DNA of 21,012 nucleotides from Onstottus_B arcticum (GTDB lineage Bacteria; Acidobacteriota; Blastocatellia; UBA7656), in contig JBBPIE010000060.1 of assembly GCA_038040485.1 (NCBI GenBank), forward strand, positions 1-21,012, in the 5' to 3' direction. Shown here in pieces: positions 7,614 through 16,657 of this stretch. Position 1 is the first letter of the stretch; every line of letters starts with the position of its first letter. The notes under the pieces were generated by a model. It worked only from the letters and a program-made list of their open reading frames with translations, did no database searches and had not been told where the DNA came from. The translations under genes and the position numbers were made by a program.

Positions 7614-7924
7614 TTCAACTTGTCCATAGCGCGCAGTTTCTGTCGCAGCGGAGAATTCTCCACACTTGCTCTCAACTCATCGAATTCCTCGCATTGCTGC
7701 GCGATCTCGGCATCAAATTCTGCTTTGTGATCATAATAGTACGCGAGCGCTGAATGTATCTGCGCGAGCGTTAGGTGAGGGTGCTGAGAGTGAATGTCTT
7801 CGGGACTTGAGCTGTGAGCCAGCTTGTCACACACAACTTCGATGACCTTCGTGTTGGCGCCGGTTATCCAAGCCCTACCCTCAGCATCTAGTTCGATGTA
7901 GCTTGCGGCAACTGATGATGTCAT
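7610..7924 (-). CDS. DUF433 antitoxin (VapB45-like)
   Basis: This 104-residue protein contains the DUF433 winged-helix signature SSPEDIHSQHPHLTLAQIHS followed by ALAYYYDHKAEFDAEI. DUF433 proteins are the usual partners of DUF5615 PIN-like toxins. They bind the toxin and, by analogy, the operon promoter. The ATG at 7924 is preceded by AAAGGGGG about 7 bases upstream, a strong ribosome binding site. The stop overlaps the original GTG of the toxin by 4 bases, implying translational coupling. With the toxin frameshifted, this may be an orphan antitoxin, possibly protective against related toxins. Confidence 0.85.
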   Translation of the reverse strand: MTSSVAASYIELDAEGRAWITGANTKVIEVVCDKLAHSSSPEDIHSQHPHLTLAQIHSALAYYYDHKAEFDAEIAQQCEEFDELRASVENSPLRQKLRAMDKLK

Positions 7925-7991
7925 TGTTAGCCCCCTTTCTGAAGTTTAGTCTATCACGGGGTGCGACACACAAACACGAATTGGTTCAAAG

Positions 7992-9119
7992 TTACCTTCT
8001 CGCGAACGCTTCCTTGTTCACCACATATGGCATCTTCGACAGATCGCCCTGGTAGTTGCTCTCGATGACATCGATCACCGCTTGTACGCAACGTCCTGCC
8101 ATGCCTACGTGCGGGTCGGGTGACAGCCGAGTCTCGCGGGTGCCCGACGCAAAATGATGAAACAACCGCAGCCGGTCTCTCAGCTCCGGGTCGCGCAACG
8201 GGCTGTCGCTCGGAAGAGGTTCCTTCTCGTAGACGTCGAGCGCCGCGCCAGCAATCTCGTTGTTCAACAACGCGTAGTAAAGCGCGTATTCGTCAACGAC
8301 CGGACCTCGCGAAGTGTTGATCAAGTAAGCGGTCTTCTTCATTCGGCGAAATGCTTCCGTGCTCATCAAGTGATAAGTGGGAGTGATGGACTCGCCTCGC
8401 ATCAACAACGGCACGTGCAGGCTGATATAGTCGGCGCTTGCAAGCGCCTCGGAGAAGGAAACGTAACGGGCCTCGCAACGCTTCTTCGAGAACCCGGCTT
8501 CAAACCTCAACGCCATTTCGCGGCCGGCGAACTCGACGAACCTCTCATCGCGAACTTCCGGATCGTAAAGCAGGAGGTCACCGTCCAGGCCAAGGCATTT
8601 CTTTGCGAATGCCTTTCCAATCCGGCCTGTGCCGATCACGGCGATGGTCTTTCCGGTCACTTCGTCGCCGAGGAACGGATGATACGGATGCCACGAGGTC
8701 CACTCGTTCTCTTCGACAAGTTTCTCCGACGAATAGAGCTTTCGCGAGACGGCGCCCATTATGAAGAACGCGAATTCAGCGGTCGCTTCAGTCAGCACGT
8801 CGGCGGTGTTGGTGAAAGGAATTTGGTAGCGATTGGCGGCGGCTCGGTCGATGTTGTCGAAGCCGACGGCTATCTGCGCCACGATCTTCAGCGTGCCGGC
8901 GCCCGCCGACAACACGTCTTCATCTATAGGATCGCGAAGAGTGGTAATCAGCGCCTCGATGCCGCTGCGGACCTTTTCGACGATGAGCGACTTCGGCGGC
9001 GCCTCCGTGTTGGAATAGACTTCCACTTCGTAGCCATGCTCCCGCAATCTATTCAACGCTGCTTCGCCGATGTCTGCGGTCGCGAAAACACTCGCCCTAT
9101 AAACCTCAGTGGCTGTCAT
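7992..9119 (-). CDS. D-2-hydroxyacid dehydrogenase (NAD-dependent)
   Basis: This 375-residue oxidoreductase interconverts D-2-hydroxyacids and 2-oxoacids with NAD(P)H. It shows VGFDNID (86-92 region), the Rossmann nucleotide-binding motif GTGRIG (163-168), and NTSRG with the substrate-binding Arg271. The catalytic Glu lies in ALDVYEKEP (about 298), and the catalytic His in HHFASGTRETR (about 322). An insertion at about 196-220 lengthens it relative to compact glyoxylate or glycerate reductases, and the C-terminus (PYVVNKEAF) resembles members acting on larger substrates. The exact substrate cannot be assigned. ATG 9119 is used; a GTG at 9128 would add MLN, and neither has a clear Shine-Dalgarno. 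It lies 40 bases downstream of the TIR gene on the same strand and may be read from that transcript. Confidence 0.88.
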   Translation of the reverse strand: MTATEVYRASVFATADIGEAALNRLREHGYEVEVYSNTEAPPKSLIVEKVRSGIEALITTLRDPIDEDVLSAGAGTLKIVAQIAVGFDNIDRAAANRYQIPFTNTADVLTEATAEFAFFIMGAVSRKLYSSEKLVEENEWTSWHPYHPFLGDEVTGKTIAVIGTGRIGKAFAKKCLGLDGDLLLYDPEVRDERFVEFAGREMALRFEAGFSKKRCEARYVSFSEALASADYISLHVPLLMRGESITPTYHLMSTEAFRRMKKTAYLINTSRGPVVDEYALYYALLNNEIAGAALDVYEKEPLPSDSPLRDPELRDRLRLFHHFASGTRETRLSPDPHVGMAGRCVQAVIDVIESNYQGDLSKMPYVVNKEAFARR

Positions 9120-9159
9120 ATTCAACACTGATTGCTGCAGCTTCCCGGTTCCTCACCTC

Positions 9160-10968
9160 TCACTTCGAACTGGGAGCTGCGGTACTCATAAGCTCCTTTG
9201 CGTAGCGGATTGGAACAGCATAGGTAACCGACAGCCCGCCGGCGGTGCTTAGAGTAGAGACCATTCCGATTACTCGGCCGTGATCATCAAAGACTGGAGC
9301 TCCACTGGTTCCGATATCGGTCGAGTTCGTTAGTTGATAAACGTCGCCGATTACGCTGTACACCATATCTTTGCTGCTTCCGCTTGAGTCGTGGCCCCGA
9401 ATAACCCTTCCGATGTTTCCAACGCTCAGCGTCGGGTCAGGAATGATCTTGACCTGAGATGCGCTGTTGGAACCGTCCTGGGGCCTTATGACTCCGTAAA
9501 CCGGCGCGGAGGATCTGGAATAGCCAAGCACGATCGATGCATCGCCCTGCTTGATCGTTTCATAGTTGTCGTTAAGCTCAACTTTGGACACAGACTCGGG
9601 TACATCGATCTTAAGCATCGCAACATCGTGACGGCCAGATACTCCTGAGACCCTAGCAGGGAAGCTCAGCTCGTTTTTCGCAAAGGTAACGTTCAGAAAA
9701 TCGTTCCTGCCCTCGAATGCTCCTTGAAGCACTTGACCAGCCTCCTCGGTTTCCGATGGAACCCAATCAGTTGGCGCTGCAACCAGACGCGGCGTGCCAT
9801 CAGGCAGTAATGAAATTCCTCCGTTGCTGATTACCACGCCTGGGGTCGATGAGGGAGGCAGGTGGTAGCTTGTCTGCCAGGTAGCCCCAACGCCCCGGCT
9901 GGTCAGTACGAAACCGTCACTGGTCACAGCGAAACCCGAGCCGGTGTGCTGGCCGCTGACGGGCGGGCCTAATCCTTTATCGAGCGTCAGCAGCGGCTCA
10001 ACCGTGTTCTGGCCAACCAATATGTACGCGGCCACACTGGAGCGACCGTCATCGACGATGGCGTGCAACGTGCCTTTCCGATCTTTCCACTGATTCGGAA
10101 TATATCTGTGATAAACCTGACCGCCAGTTCGAGTGAAAATAAGCTTCCAGCCGGCTTCGATATAAACAACAGACCCGGTGTGTGCCTTGGCAATGTCGGC
10201 CGGACTCCTGGTGTCCGACGTTGACATTGTCCACAAGTAGATCAGGATTCCTGAGACCGCGATAATAATCAGCAGAGATGATACTCCGATGATGACAGGC
10301 CGTCGTGACTTGGTGTTTCTCTCGGCGATCTTGCCTTTACTCTTCTCTGAGGGAGGCTCGTTGATGAGTTGCGGCAGAGACCGAAGCGCCGATTCCGGCT
10401 CCAGAGAGCCGGCCGCGCAAGTATCCTTCTGTGCGTCGGGCTCGCGTTGAGCCTCGCTGTCAGTCAGAGATAAGCCACACGCGGAGCAAGACTCGGCACC
10501 TTCGCGATTTCGACTGCCACAATAGGAGCAAGATCGCGAAGAGTCCTGATTGACCTCGGCGCTTGATCTTGCAAGCAGTAGTTTCACGGTTTCGGAAAGT
10601 TGCTCGAAGTGGCTTTCCAGCGGCGGCGTAAAGGCGTCAAGCCAATGGCTAGTGCTCACATAGTACTCGAGGGACTTGGAGAGAGGAATATCTTCTATGC
10701 GAAAGGGGATTACGATTTTGCCTCTATTGACCGCACGTTCGATTTCCCGCTTGATTTGATACGAACTGTTTGCGTTTGAGGAAACGATGAGTATTGTCAA
10801 CCTTGTTTCATTGATTGCGTCGATGATCGCCTCTCCCCAGTCTAGGCCGGGGAGAATGTCTCTTGGCGCAGTCCAGCATCTGATCCCACTTGCTTCCAAT
10901 ATGGCGCACATTGCATCTGCTATTGCTCTATCCTTTGCAGAATGACTGATGAATGCGTCGCAAGCCAT
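9160..10968 (-). CDS. TIR - zinc ribbon - transmembrane - trypsin-like (degenerate) protein
   Basis: From ATG 10968 the protein has 602 residues. Residues 2-115 are a TIR domain (DAFISHSAKD, CWTAPRDILPGLDWGEAI, SSYQIKREIERAV); Glu75 or Glu77 is placed like the catalytic Glu of TIR NADases. A zinc ribbon follows at 147-164 (CSYC...CSAC), then a charged linker, one transmembrane helix (about 224-246), and a trypsin/HtrA-like domain (about 335-590). The protease domain keeps Asp448 (HDVAML) and Ser555 (GTSGAP). Where relatives have LTN-x-HV, this one has LTSRGVG, so the catalytic His appears to be Gly359. A cytoplasmic TIR and an external protease-like sensor are likely. The alternative start 11052 is TTG and adds 28 unrelated residues; AAAGGAAAC before ATG 10968 favours the shorter form. 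A role in defence or stress signalling is inferred. Confidence 0.85.
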   Translation of the reverse strand: MACDAFISHSAKDRAIADAMCAILEASGIRCWTAPRDILPGLDWGEAIIDAINETRLTILIVSSNANSSYQIKREIERAVNRGKIVIPFRIEDIPLSKSLEYYVSTSHWLDAFTPPLESHFEQLSETVKLLLARSSAEVNQDSSRSCSYCGSRNREGAESCSACGLSLTDSEAQREPDAQKDTCAAGSLEPESALRSLPQLINEPPSEKSKGKIAERNTKSRRPVIIGVSSLLIIIAVSGILIYLWTMSTSDTRSPADIAKAHTGSVVYIEAGWKLIFTRTGGQVYHRYIPNQWKDRKGTLHAIVDDGRSSVAAYILVGQNTVEPLLTLDKGLGPPVSGQHTGSGFAVTSDGFVLTSRGVGATWQTSYHLPPSSTPGVVISNGGISLLPDGTPRLVAAPTDWVPSETEEAGQVLQGAFEGRNDFLNVTFAKNELSFPARVSGVSGRHDVAMLKIDVPESVSKVELNDNYETIKQGDASIVLGYSRSSAPVYGVIRPQDGSNSASQVKIIPDPTLSVGNIGRVIRGHDSSGSSKDMVYSVIGDVYQLTNSTDIGTSGAPVFDDHGRVIGMVSTLSTAGGLSVTYAVPIRYAKELMSTAAPSSK

Positions 10969-11250
10969 CTTTCCGTTTCCTTTTTCTAGGGCTGAATTGA
11001 AAGGATTGTCGTCTAAGAACTGTAACCTCGCAAGCTTTGGCGTGTAGGTCAACCGCGGCTAGTAAACTGAAAGAACTACGTTGGTTTGTCAACAGCTCCC
11101 GGCGCGCATCCTAGTCAAGACCGATTCAGCGAGATAGACAAATGCCATACTCAGTATCATTCGACTAGGCATAGACCGCTACATATAGAACATATCCAGG
11201 CTTACTCTCTATTAGTTGTGTTTTTCTCGGAGCGGCCAAACATTTTTTTC
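10969..11250. other. Divergent intergenic segment between the TIR gene and the OPT leader
   Basis: This stretch is clearly more AT-rich than its surroundings, especially 11120-11250. Read on the minus strand, a perfect TTGACA (11092-11087) lies upstream of the TIR gene, but no good -10 sits 16-18 bases from it, so it is only a hint of the TIR promoter. An 11-base imperfect palindrome, ATACTCAGTAT, occurs at about 11152-11162. No gene or RNA family was recognised. Confidence 0.35.
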
Positions 11251-11279
11251 TTGACTTAAAAACGCCATCTGCTTACTAT
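11251..11279 (+). promoter_or_regulatory. Sigma-70-type promoter of the OPT leader
   Basis: TTGACT (11251-11256) and TACTAT (11274-11279) are separated by exactly 17 bases, and a T-rich run lies immediately upstream. The start would be near 11286, giving a leader of about 430 bases before the OPT start codon. This is the best-matching promoter in the window. Confidence 0.7.
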
Positions 11280-11293
11280 GCCGACAACACCGG

Positions 11294-11307
11294 AAAGGAG
11301 GTGGTCC
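11294..11307 (+). promoter_or_regulatory. Extended Shine-Dalgarno sequence
   Basis: AAAGGAGGTGGTCC matches the complement of the universal 16S rRNA 3' tail over 14 continuous positions, with one G-U pair. Ordinary sites use 4-7. It lies 11 bases (from AGGAGG) upstream of a 12-codon ORF. Confidence 0.6.
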
Positions 11308-11312
11308 AAGGC

Positions 11313-11351
11313 ATGATAAGTTTCAGACCAGGTGAGGTGGCTGAGGCCTGA
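11313..11351 (+). CDS. Candidate 12-residue leader peptide MISFRPGEVAEA
   Basis: ATG 11313 to TGA 11351 follows the extended Shine-Dalgarno and a consensus promoter, so it is very likely translated if the promoter is active. The 3' end of the ORF and its stop lie inside the first of two mutually exclusive hairpins (11339-11363 and 11359-11377). A ribosome on the ORF would therefore disrupt the first and favour the second. No run of a single amino acid codon reveals a regulatory signal. I do not recognise the peptide. It could instead be a free-standing microprotein or an accident of a structured RNA. Confidence 0.4.
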   Translation: MISFRPGEVAEA

Positions 11352-11532
11352 GCGTGGCCAGCCGCGCGTGGCGGCTGACGTTTACGTTGCTGATTGCAGG
11401 GCAGCACGCCCACTCCTTAGTAATGCGGATGGCCCCGGGCCAATCCCAACAGTCCACCGCTAGCCCCGATGCTGTGCGCCGAATAAAGGTAGCCGCGTCG
11501 GGGCTTGTTGCATTTGCCAGTGACAAGAGGTG

Positions 11533-11595
11533 ATGCGAGAGAAACCGCCCGTCCTTCAGGTGATTCAACCGGCCGTTGGACCCCTTTTCAATTGA
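11533..11595 (+). CDS. Possible second 20-residue ORF in the OPT leader
   Basis: ATG 11533 follows AAGAGG (11525-11530) and encodes MREKPPVLQVIQPAVGPLFN before a TGA at 11593. The ribosome binding site is close and only moderate, and no family is recognised. It lies after the 11-bp stem and before the OPT Shine-Dalgarno. It is listed because it has a start signal, but it may be chance. Confidence 0.15.
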   Translation: MREKPPVLQVIQPAVGPLFN

Positions 11596-11712
11596 CATCA
11601 TTCTGCCTCATGTCCACAATGAACCCCAACCGATCCCAGCAGCATCGAACTCGAAGGACACGGCCGGACGCGCAGTTCGCCGTTATGAAAAACTTCTCGG
11701 AGGACACTTTTG

Positions 11713-14244
<2,532 letters not shown>

Positions 14245-14312
14245 TGGACCGGACCGCCGCCTGAACCATTTCTTTGTTGAGCAAATGCGACGCGCGGCGT
14301 TCGGCTAACTCA

Positions 14313-14954
14313 CTACTTGGAGCTCGACGGTGCGAGTGAGAAGGCAAGCGGGACAGCCTCGTCTTCATGCACCTCCACCACCTTGGTCTCAGGCTTGTAG
14401 CCACCCAGAGAAGCGGTCACCTGGTAACGCGCCCGTCGAGCCGGCACTCGGAACGCAAACTCGCCTCGGCTGTTCGACGTGTAATCGCGCTTGAGTGAAT
14501 CGACGCGCTTGTGGTCCTTGTCTTCTTCGGCCGTTGGCACGCGCACTAATTTGACCTTCGCGCCCTGCAAGGATCGGCCATCAATATCGAACACTGCGCC
14601 GCGAATGAGCGATGTGCGTGCTTTCACCTTGTCCAGCCGTATTGTCTTGACGGTGGTTTCTTTGCCTTCTTCCACTTGCTGCATTCGAACCATCGAGCCG
14701 CCTTGAAATCCTTCGGCATCAAAGCTCAGCGAGTAATCATCTGGTACCAACTCGAATGAGTAGAGACCCGCTTGATCGGTGGTTGTTTCCAGCGAAGAGC
14801 GGTCGCGACTGCGCAGGACACGGACCTCGACGCCGGCGATCGGCTTGCCTTTATGGTCTTCAATCTTACCCTTCAGCGTACCCTTCTGCTGGGCGGCGAT
14901 GGAGGCGGGCACCAGCCAGAGCACCATCAGCGCGGTTGCTACAATCCTTTTCAT
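14313..14954 (-). CDS. Secreted carboxypeptidase-regulatory-like (Ig-like fold) protein
   Basis: From ATG 14954 the product has 213 residues. It starts with a signal peptide (MKRIVATALMVLWLVPASIA, cleavage near AA-QQ). The mature protein contains two carboxypeptidase-regulatory-like beta-sandwich repeats. The first is at about 24-105 (GTLKGKIEDHKGKPIAGVEV, then DQAGLYSFELVPDDYSLSF). The second is at about 118-205 (IRGAVFDIDGRSLQGAKVKL, then NSRGEFAFRVPARRARYQV). Such domains serve adhesion or carbohydrate and surface binding and are very common in Acidobacteriota and Bacteroidota; no enzyme domain is attached. The upstream Met at 14993 adds 13 residues before the signal peptide and is rejected. 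AAGGA is 8 bases before the chosen ATG. It is convergent with the OPT gene. Confidence 0.85.
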   Translation of the reverse strand: MKRIVATALMVLWLVPASIAAQQKGTLKGKIEDHKGKPIAGVEVRVLRSRDRSSLETTTDQAGLYSFELVPDDYSLSFDAEGFQGGSMVRMQQVEEGKETTVKTIRLDKVKARTSLIRGAVFDIDGRSLQGAKVKLVRVPTAEEDKDHKRVDSLKRDYTSNSRGEFAFRVPARRARYQVTASLGGYKPETKVVEVHEDEAVPLAFSLAPSSSK

Positions 14955-15008
14955 GAGTAATGTCCTTCTTAAGAATTCGCGTAGACGCGGCACTCGGCCC
15001 GCGTTTCG

Positions 15009-15038
15009 ATTTTGCTGTTTCGCTCAAGAAAAAGTCAA
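15009..15038 (-). promoter_or_regulatory. Possible promoter of the carboxypeptidase-regulatory-like gene
   Basis: Read on the minus strand, TTGACT (15038-15033) is followed 18 bases later by CAAAAT (15014-15009), about 55 bases upstream of the ATG at 14954. The -35 element lies only three bases from the start of the heptad-repeat array, so the array adjoins the promoter. Confidence 0.35.
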
Positions 15039-15040
15039 TG

Positions 15041-15316
15041 AGGGCAGAGGGCAGAGGGCAGAGGGCAGAAGTCGGAAGTCAGAAGTCAGACGTCAGTGGT
15101 CAGAGGGCAGCGGTCAGTGGCCAGTGGTCTGAGTTCAGTGGTCAGTGGTCAGAGGGCAGACCGACAACCGAGCACCACCTCTTACGCCGGCTAACTTCTG
15201 ACTTCCGACTTCTGACCTCTGACCTCTGACCTCTGACCTCTGACCCCTGACCCCTGACCTCTGACCTCTGACCCCTGACCCCTGACCCCTGACCACTGGC
15301 CACTGGCCACTGGCCG
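15041..15316. repeat. Inverted pair of degenerate 7-bp repeat arrays
   Basis: The left half (15041-15160) is built of GTCAGAG/GGGCAGA-type heptamers, and the right half (15194-15316) of the complementary CTCTGAC/CCCTGAC type. About 33 unique bases lie between them. The halves are inverted relative to each other, and a perfect 21-bp inverted repeat links 15066-15086 with 15194-15214. The 3' end drifts into CCACTGG units. The array fills the gap between the secreted-protein gene (minus) and rsmD (plus) and could extrude a long imperfect cruciform. Open frames crossing it are repeat artefacts. Confidence 0.92.
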
Positions 15317-15341
15317 CTACTTATGATCAAATCCAGCCACG

Positions 15342-15929
15342 ATGCGAGTGATTGCCGGATCTTACCGCGGAAGAAAGTTAAGCCCCGTCGAAGGAAAGGA
15401 CGTTCGGCCGACCTCGGACCGGTTAAGGGAAACACTCTTCAACATACTCGCTCCCCGGATGCGAGGCGGCCGCTTTCTCGATCTATGCGCGGGCTCAGGA
15501 TCTGTCGGCATCGAAGCGATCAGCCGAGGCGCAAGCGAAGTGGTCTTCATAGAAAGCTCTCGCCGAGCCTGTTCAATCATCGAAGCCAATCTGCGAACGC
15601 TCGGCATCGAAAGCGGGGCGAGACTAATTAACCGCGACGTGCTCTTCGCGCTCCAGCAGATAACTGGAGCATCGGCGCACTTCGACATAGTGTTTTTCGA
15701 TCCGCCGTATGCTTCCGAGCTTTACGATCAGGTGATGAATCAGCTACCCACAGGCAACCTGCTGGCGGCCGGTTCGATCGTTGTGGTCGAGCACCGCTCC
15801 AAGCACCAGCTCGCGCCCGCGTATTCGAATCTGGCTACCTACCGCCAGTTGAACCAAGGCGAATCGGCGCTTTCCTTCTACAAGTTCGAAGCCGATCTCG
15901 AGCGGCTACCTCCGACTTCTGATTTCTGA
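15342..15929 (+). CDS. rsmD: 16S rRNA (guanine(966)-N2)-methyltransferase RsmD
   Basis: This 195-residue SAM-dependent enzyme methylates G966 of 16S rRNA in the assembling 30S subunit. It opens with MRVIAGSYRGRKL and RPTSDRLRETLFNIL, typical of RsmD. The SAM-binding motif is FLDLCAGSGSVGIEAISRGA (about 45-64), and the catalytic DPPY is at about 126-129. The start ATG 15342 follows the family pattern; no strong Shine-Dalgarno is seen, and the heptad array ends only about 25 bases upstream. The last residues, PPTSDF, and the TGA stop are encoded by the first units of the second heptad array, so the native C-terminus has been replaced or extended. It is followed by coaD, its common partner. Confidence 0.94.
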   Translation: MRVIAGSYRGRKLSPVEGKDVRPTSDRLRETLFNILAPRMRGGRFLDLCAGSGSVGIEAISRGASEVVFIESSRRACSIIEANLRTLGIESGARLINRDVLFALQQITGASAHFDIVFFDPPYASELYDQVMNQLPTGNLLAAGSIVVVEHRSKHQLAPAYSNLATYRQLNQGESALSFYKFEADLERLPPTSDF

Positions 15930-16043
15930 TCTCTGCCCTCTGATCTCTTCCCTCTGATCTCTTGCCCTCTGATCTCGTGCCCTCTGACTTCTGACTTCTG
16001 ACCTCTGACCTCTGACCTCTGATCTCCGACTTCTGACCTCTGG
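15910..16043. repeat. Second heptad-repeat array, between rsmD and coaD
   Basis: About 19 units of CTCTGAC/TTCTGAC/CTCTGAT type, with some GCCCTCTGATCTC variants, lie in the same orientation as the right half of the array before rsmD. Spacing stays in multiples of about 7 with occasional extra bases. Every TCTGA unit contains a TGA, so the array stops reading in one frame or another. The first units encode the end of rsmD. Confidence 0.9.
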
Positions 16044-16120
16044 CGACTCACACCTAACCATGCTACTATCGCTCACCTTAATTGCAGCATTCACTCGCTG
16101 ACACCTCCAGGAGATCACCG

Positions 16121-16609
16121 ATGACGCGCCGCGCAATCTATCCCGGAACATTCGACCCGATCACGATGGGCCACCTCGATATCATCGAGCGCTGCTCGCG
16201 GCTCTTTGATGAAGTGATCGTTGCAATCCTGGTGAACGTGGAAAAAGAACCAATGTTCACGGTCGAAGAGCGCGTGAAGATGATCCAGGAAACTGTGACC
16301 TGGCCCAATGTGACGGTCGGCACGTTCGAGGGCCTTCTCGTTCACTACGCGGTCGAGCAGGAGGCGCAGGCGATTGTTCGCGGTATTCGAGCCGTCTCCG
16401 ATTACGAGTATGAGCTTCAAATGGCGCTGATGAATCGCAGGCTCGAGCCCGAGCTTGAGACGGTGTTTCTGATGGCCGGCGAGGCTTACTCCTACATCAG
16501 CTCGCGGCTGATCAAAGAAGTGTTCAAGCTCGGCGGCTCGATCAACGGGTTAGTCCCCGAAAGCGTCGAACGGCGGATGCGCGACAACGCGGAAGATGCA
16601 GAAACCTAG
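16121..16609 (+). CDS. coaD: Phosphopantetheine adenylyltransferase
   Basis: The 162-residue enzyme transfers AMP from ATP to 4'-phosphopantetheine, the penultimate step of coenzyme A synthesis in the cytoplasm. The nucleotidyltransferase signature is clear: YPGTFDPITMGHLDIIERCS, with the TxGH motif at about 15-18. RGIRAVSDYEYELQMALMNR is the conserved phosphopantetheine/ATP-binding segment, and YSYISSRLIKEV replaces the usual ISSTxVR. Its length is normal. ATG 16121 is preceded by AGGAG (16109-16113). The 191-base gap to rsmD is mostly the heptad array, so coaD may need its own promoter; CTACTAT near 16062-16069 is a possible -10, but I see no matching -35. Confidence 0.96.
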   Translation: MTRRAIYPGTFDPITMGHLDIIERCSRLFDEVIVAILVNVEKEPMFTVEERVKMIQETVTWPNVTVGTFEGLLVHYAVEQEAQAIVRGIRAVSDYEYELQMALMNRRLEPELETVFLMAGEAYSYISSRLIKEVFKLGGSINGLVPESVERRMRDNAEDAET

Positions 16610-16657
16610 AAGCGGACAGTCTGTTTGATTGCGCGCGACTCGCCGCGAACCTTGATT

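Larger units (their letters stand above)
11286..11520 (+). promoter_or_regulatory. Structured 5' leader of the OPT transporter gene (candidate attenuator or sRNA)
   Basis: Downstream of the promoter the RNA can form several GC-rich stems. GGCTGAGGCC/GGCCAGCC (11339-11363, with a two-base bulge) competes for the same CAGCC with CAGCCGC/GCGGCTG (11359-11377, perfect, 5-base loop). GGCCC/GGGCC lies further on, near 11430-11440. An 11-bp stem AGCCCCGATGC/GCGTCGGGGCT (11462-11472 with 11495-11505, one G-U) is followed by TTGTTGCATTT, a poor U-tract. No known riboswitch family was recognised. The arrangement fits control of the downstream transporter by translation of the small ORF or by a ligand, but the evidence is structural only. 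Confidence 0.4.

Noticed and set aside
8154..9131. 325-codon open frame on the plus strand
   Set aside because: It is antisense to the D-2-hydroxyacid dehydrogenase, whose motifs are unambiguous; the frame has no family resemblance and arises from GC-rich codon bias.
11339..11377. T-box riboswitch
   Set aside because: The conserved T-box sequence and specifier loop are absent, and the downstream gene is a transporter without a tRNA-like pairing site that I can see.
11323..11601. 92-codon minus-strand frame in the OPT leader
   Set aside because: No ribosome binding site or family similarity, and it overlaps the structured plus-strand leader.
15142..15435. 97-codon minus-strand protein rich in SGQRSEV repeats
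   Set aside because: It is the translation of the heptad array, with no start signal.
15041..16043. CRISPR array
   Set aside because: The repeat unit is only about 7 bp, degenerate and without spacers, and no cas gene is nearby.
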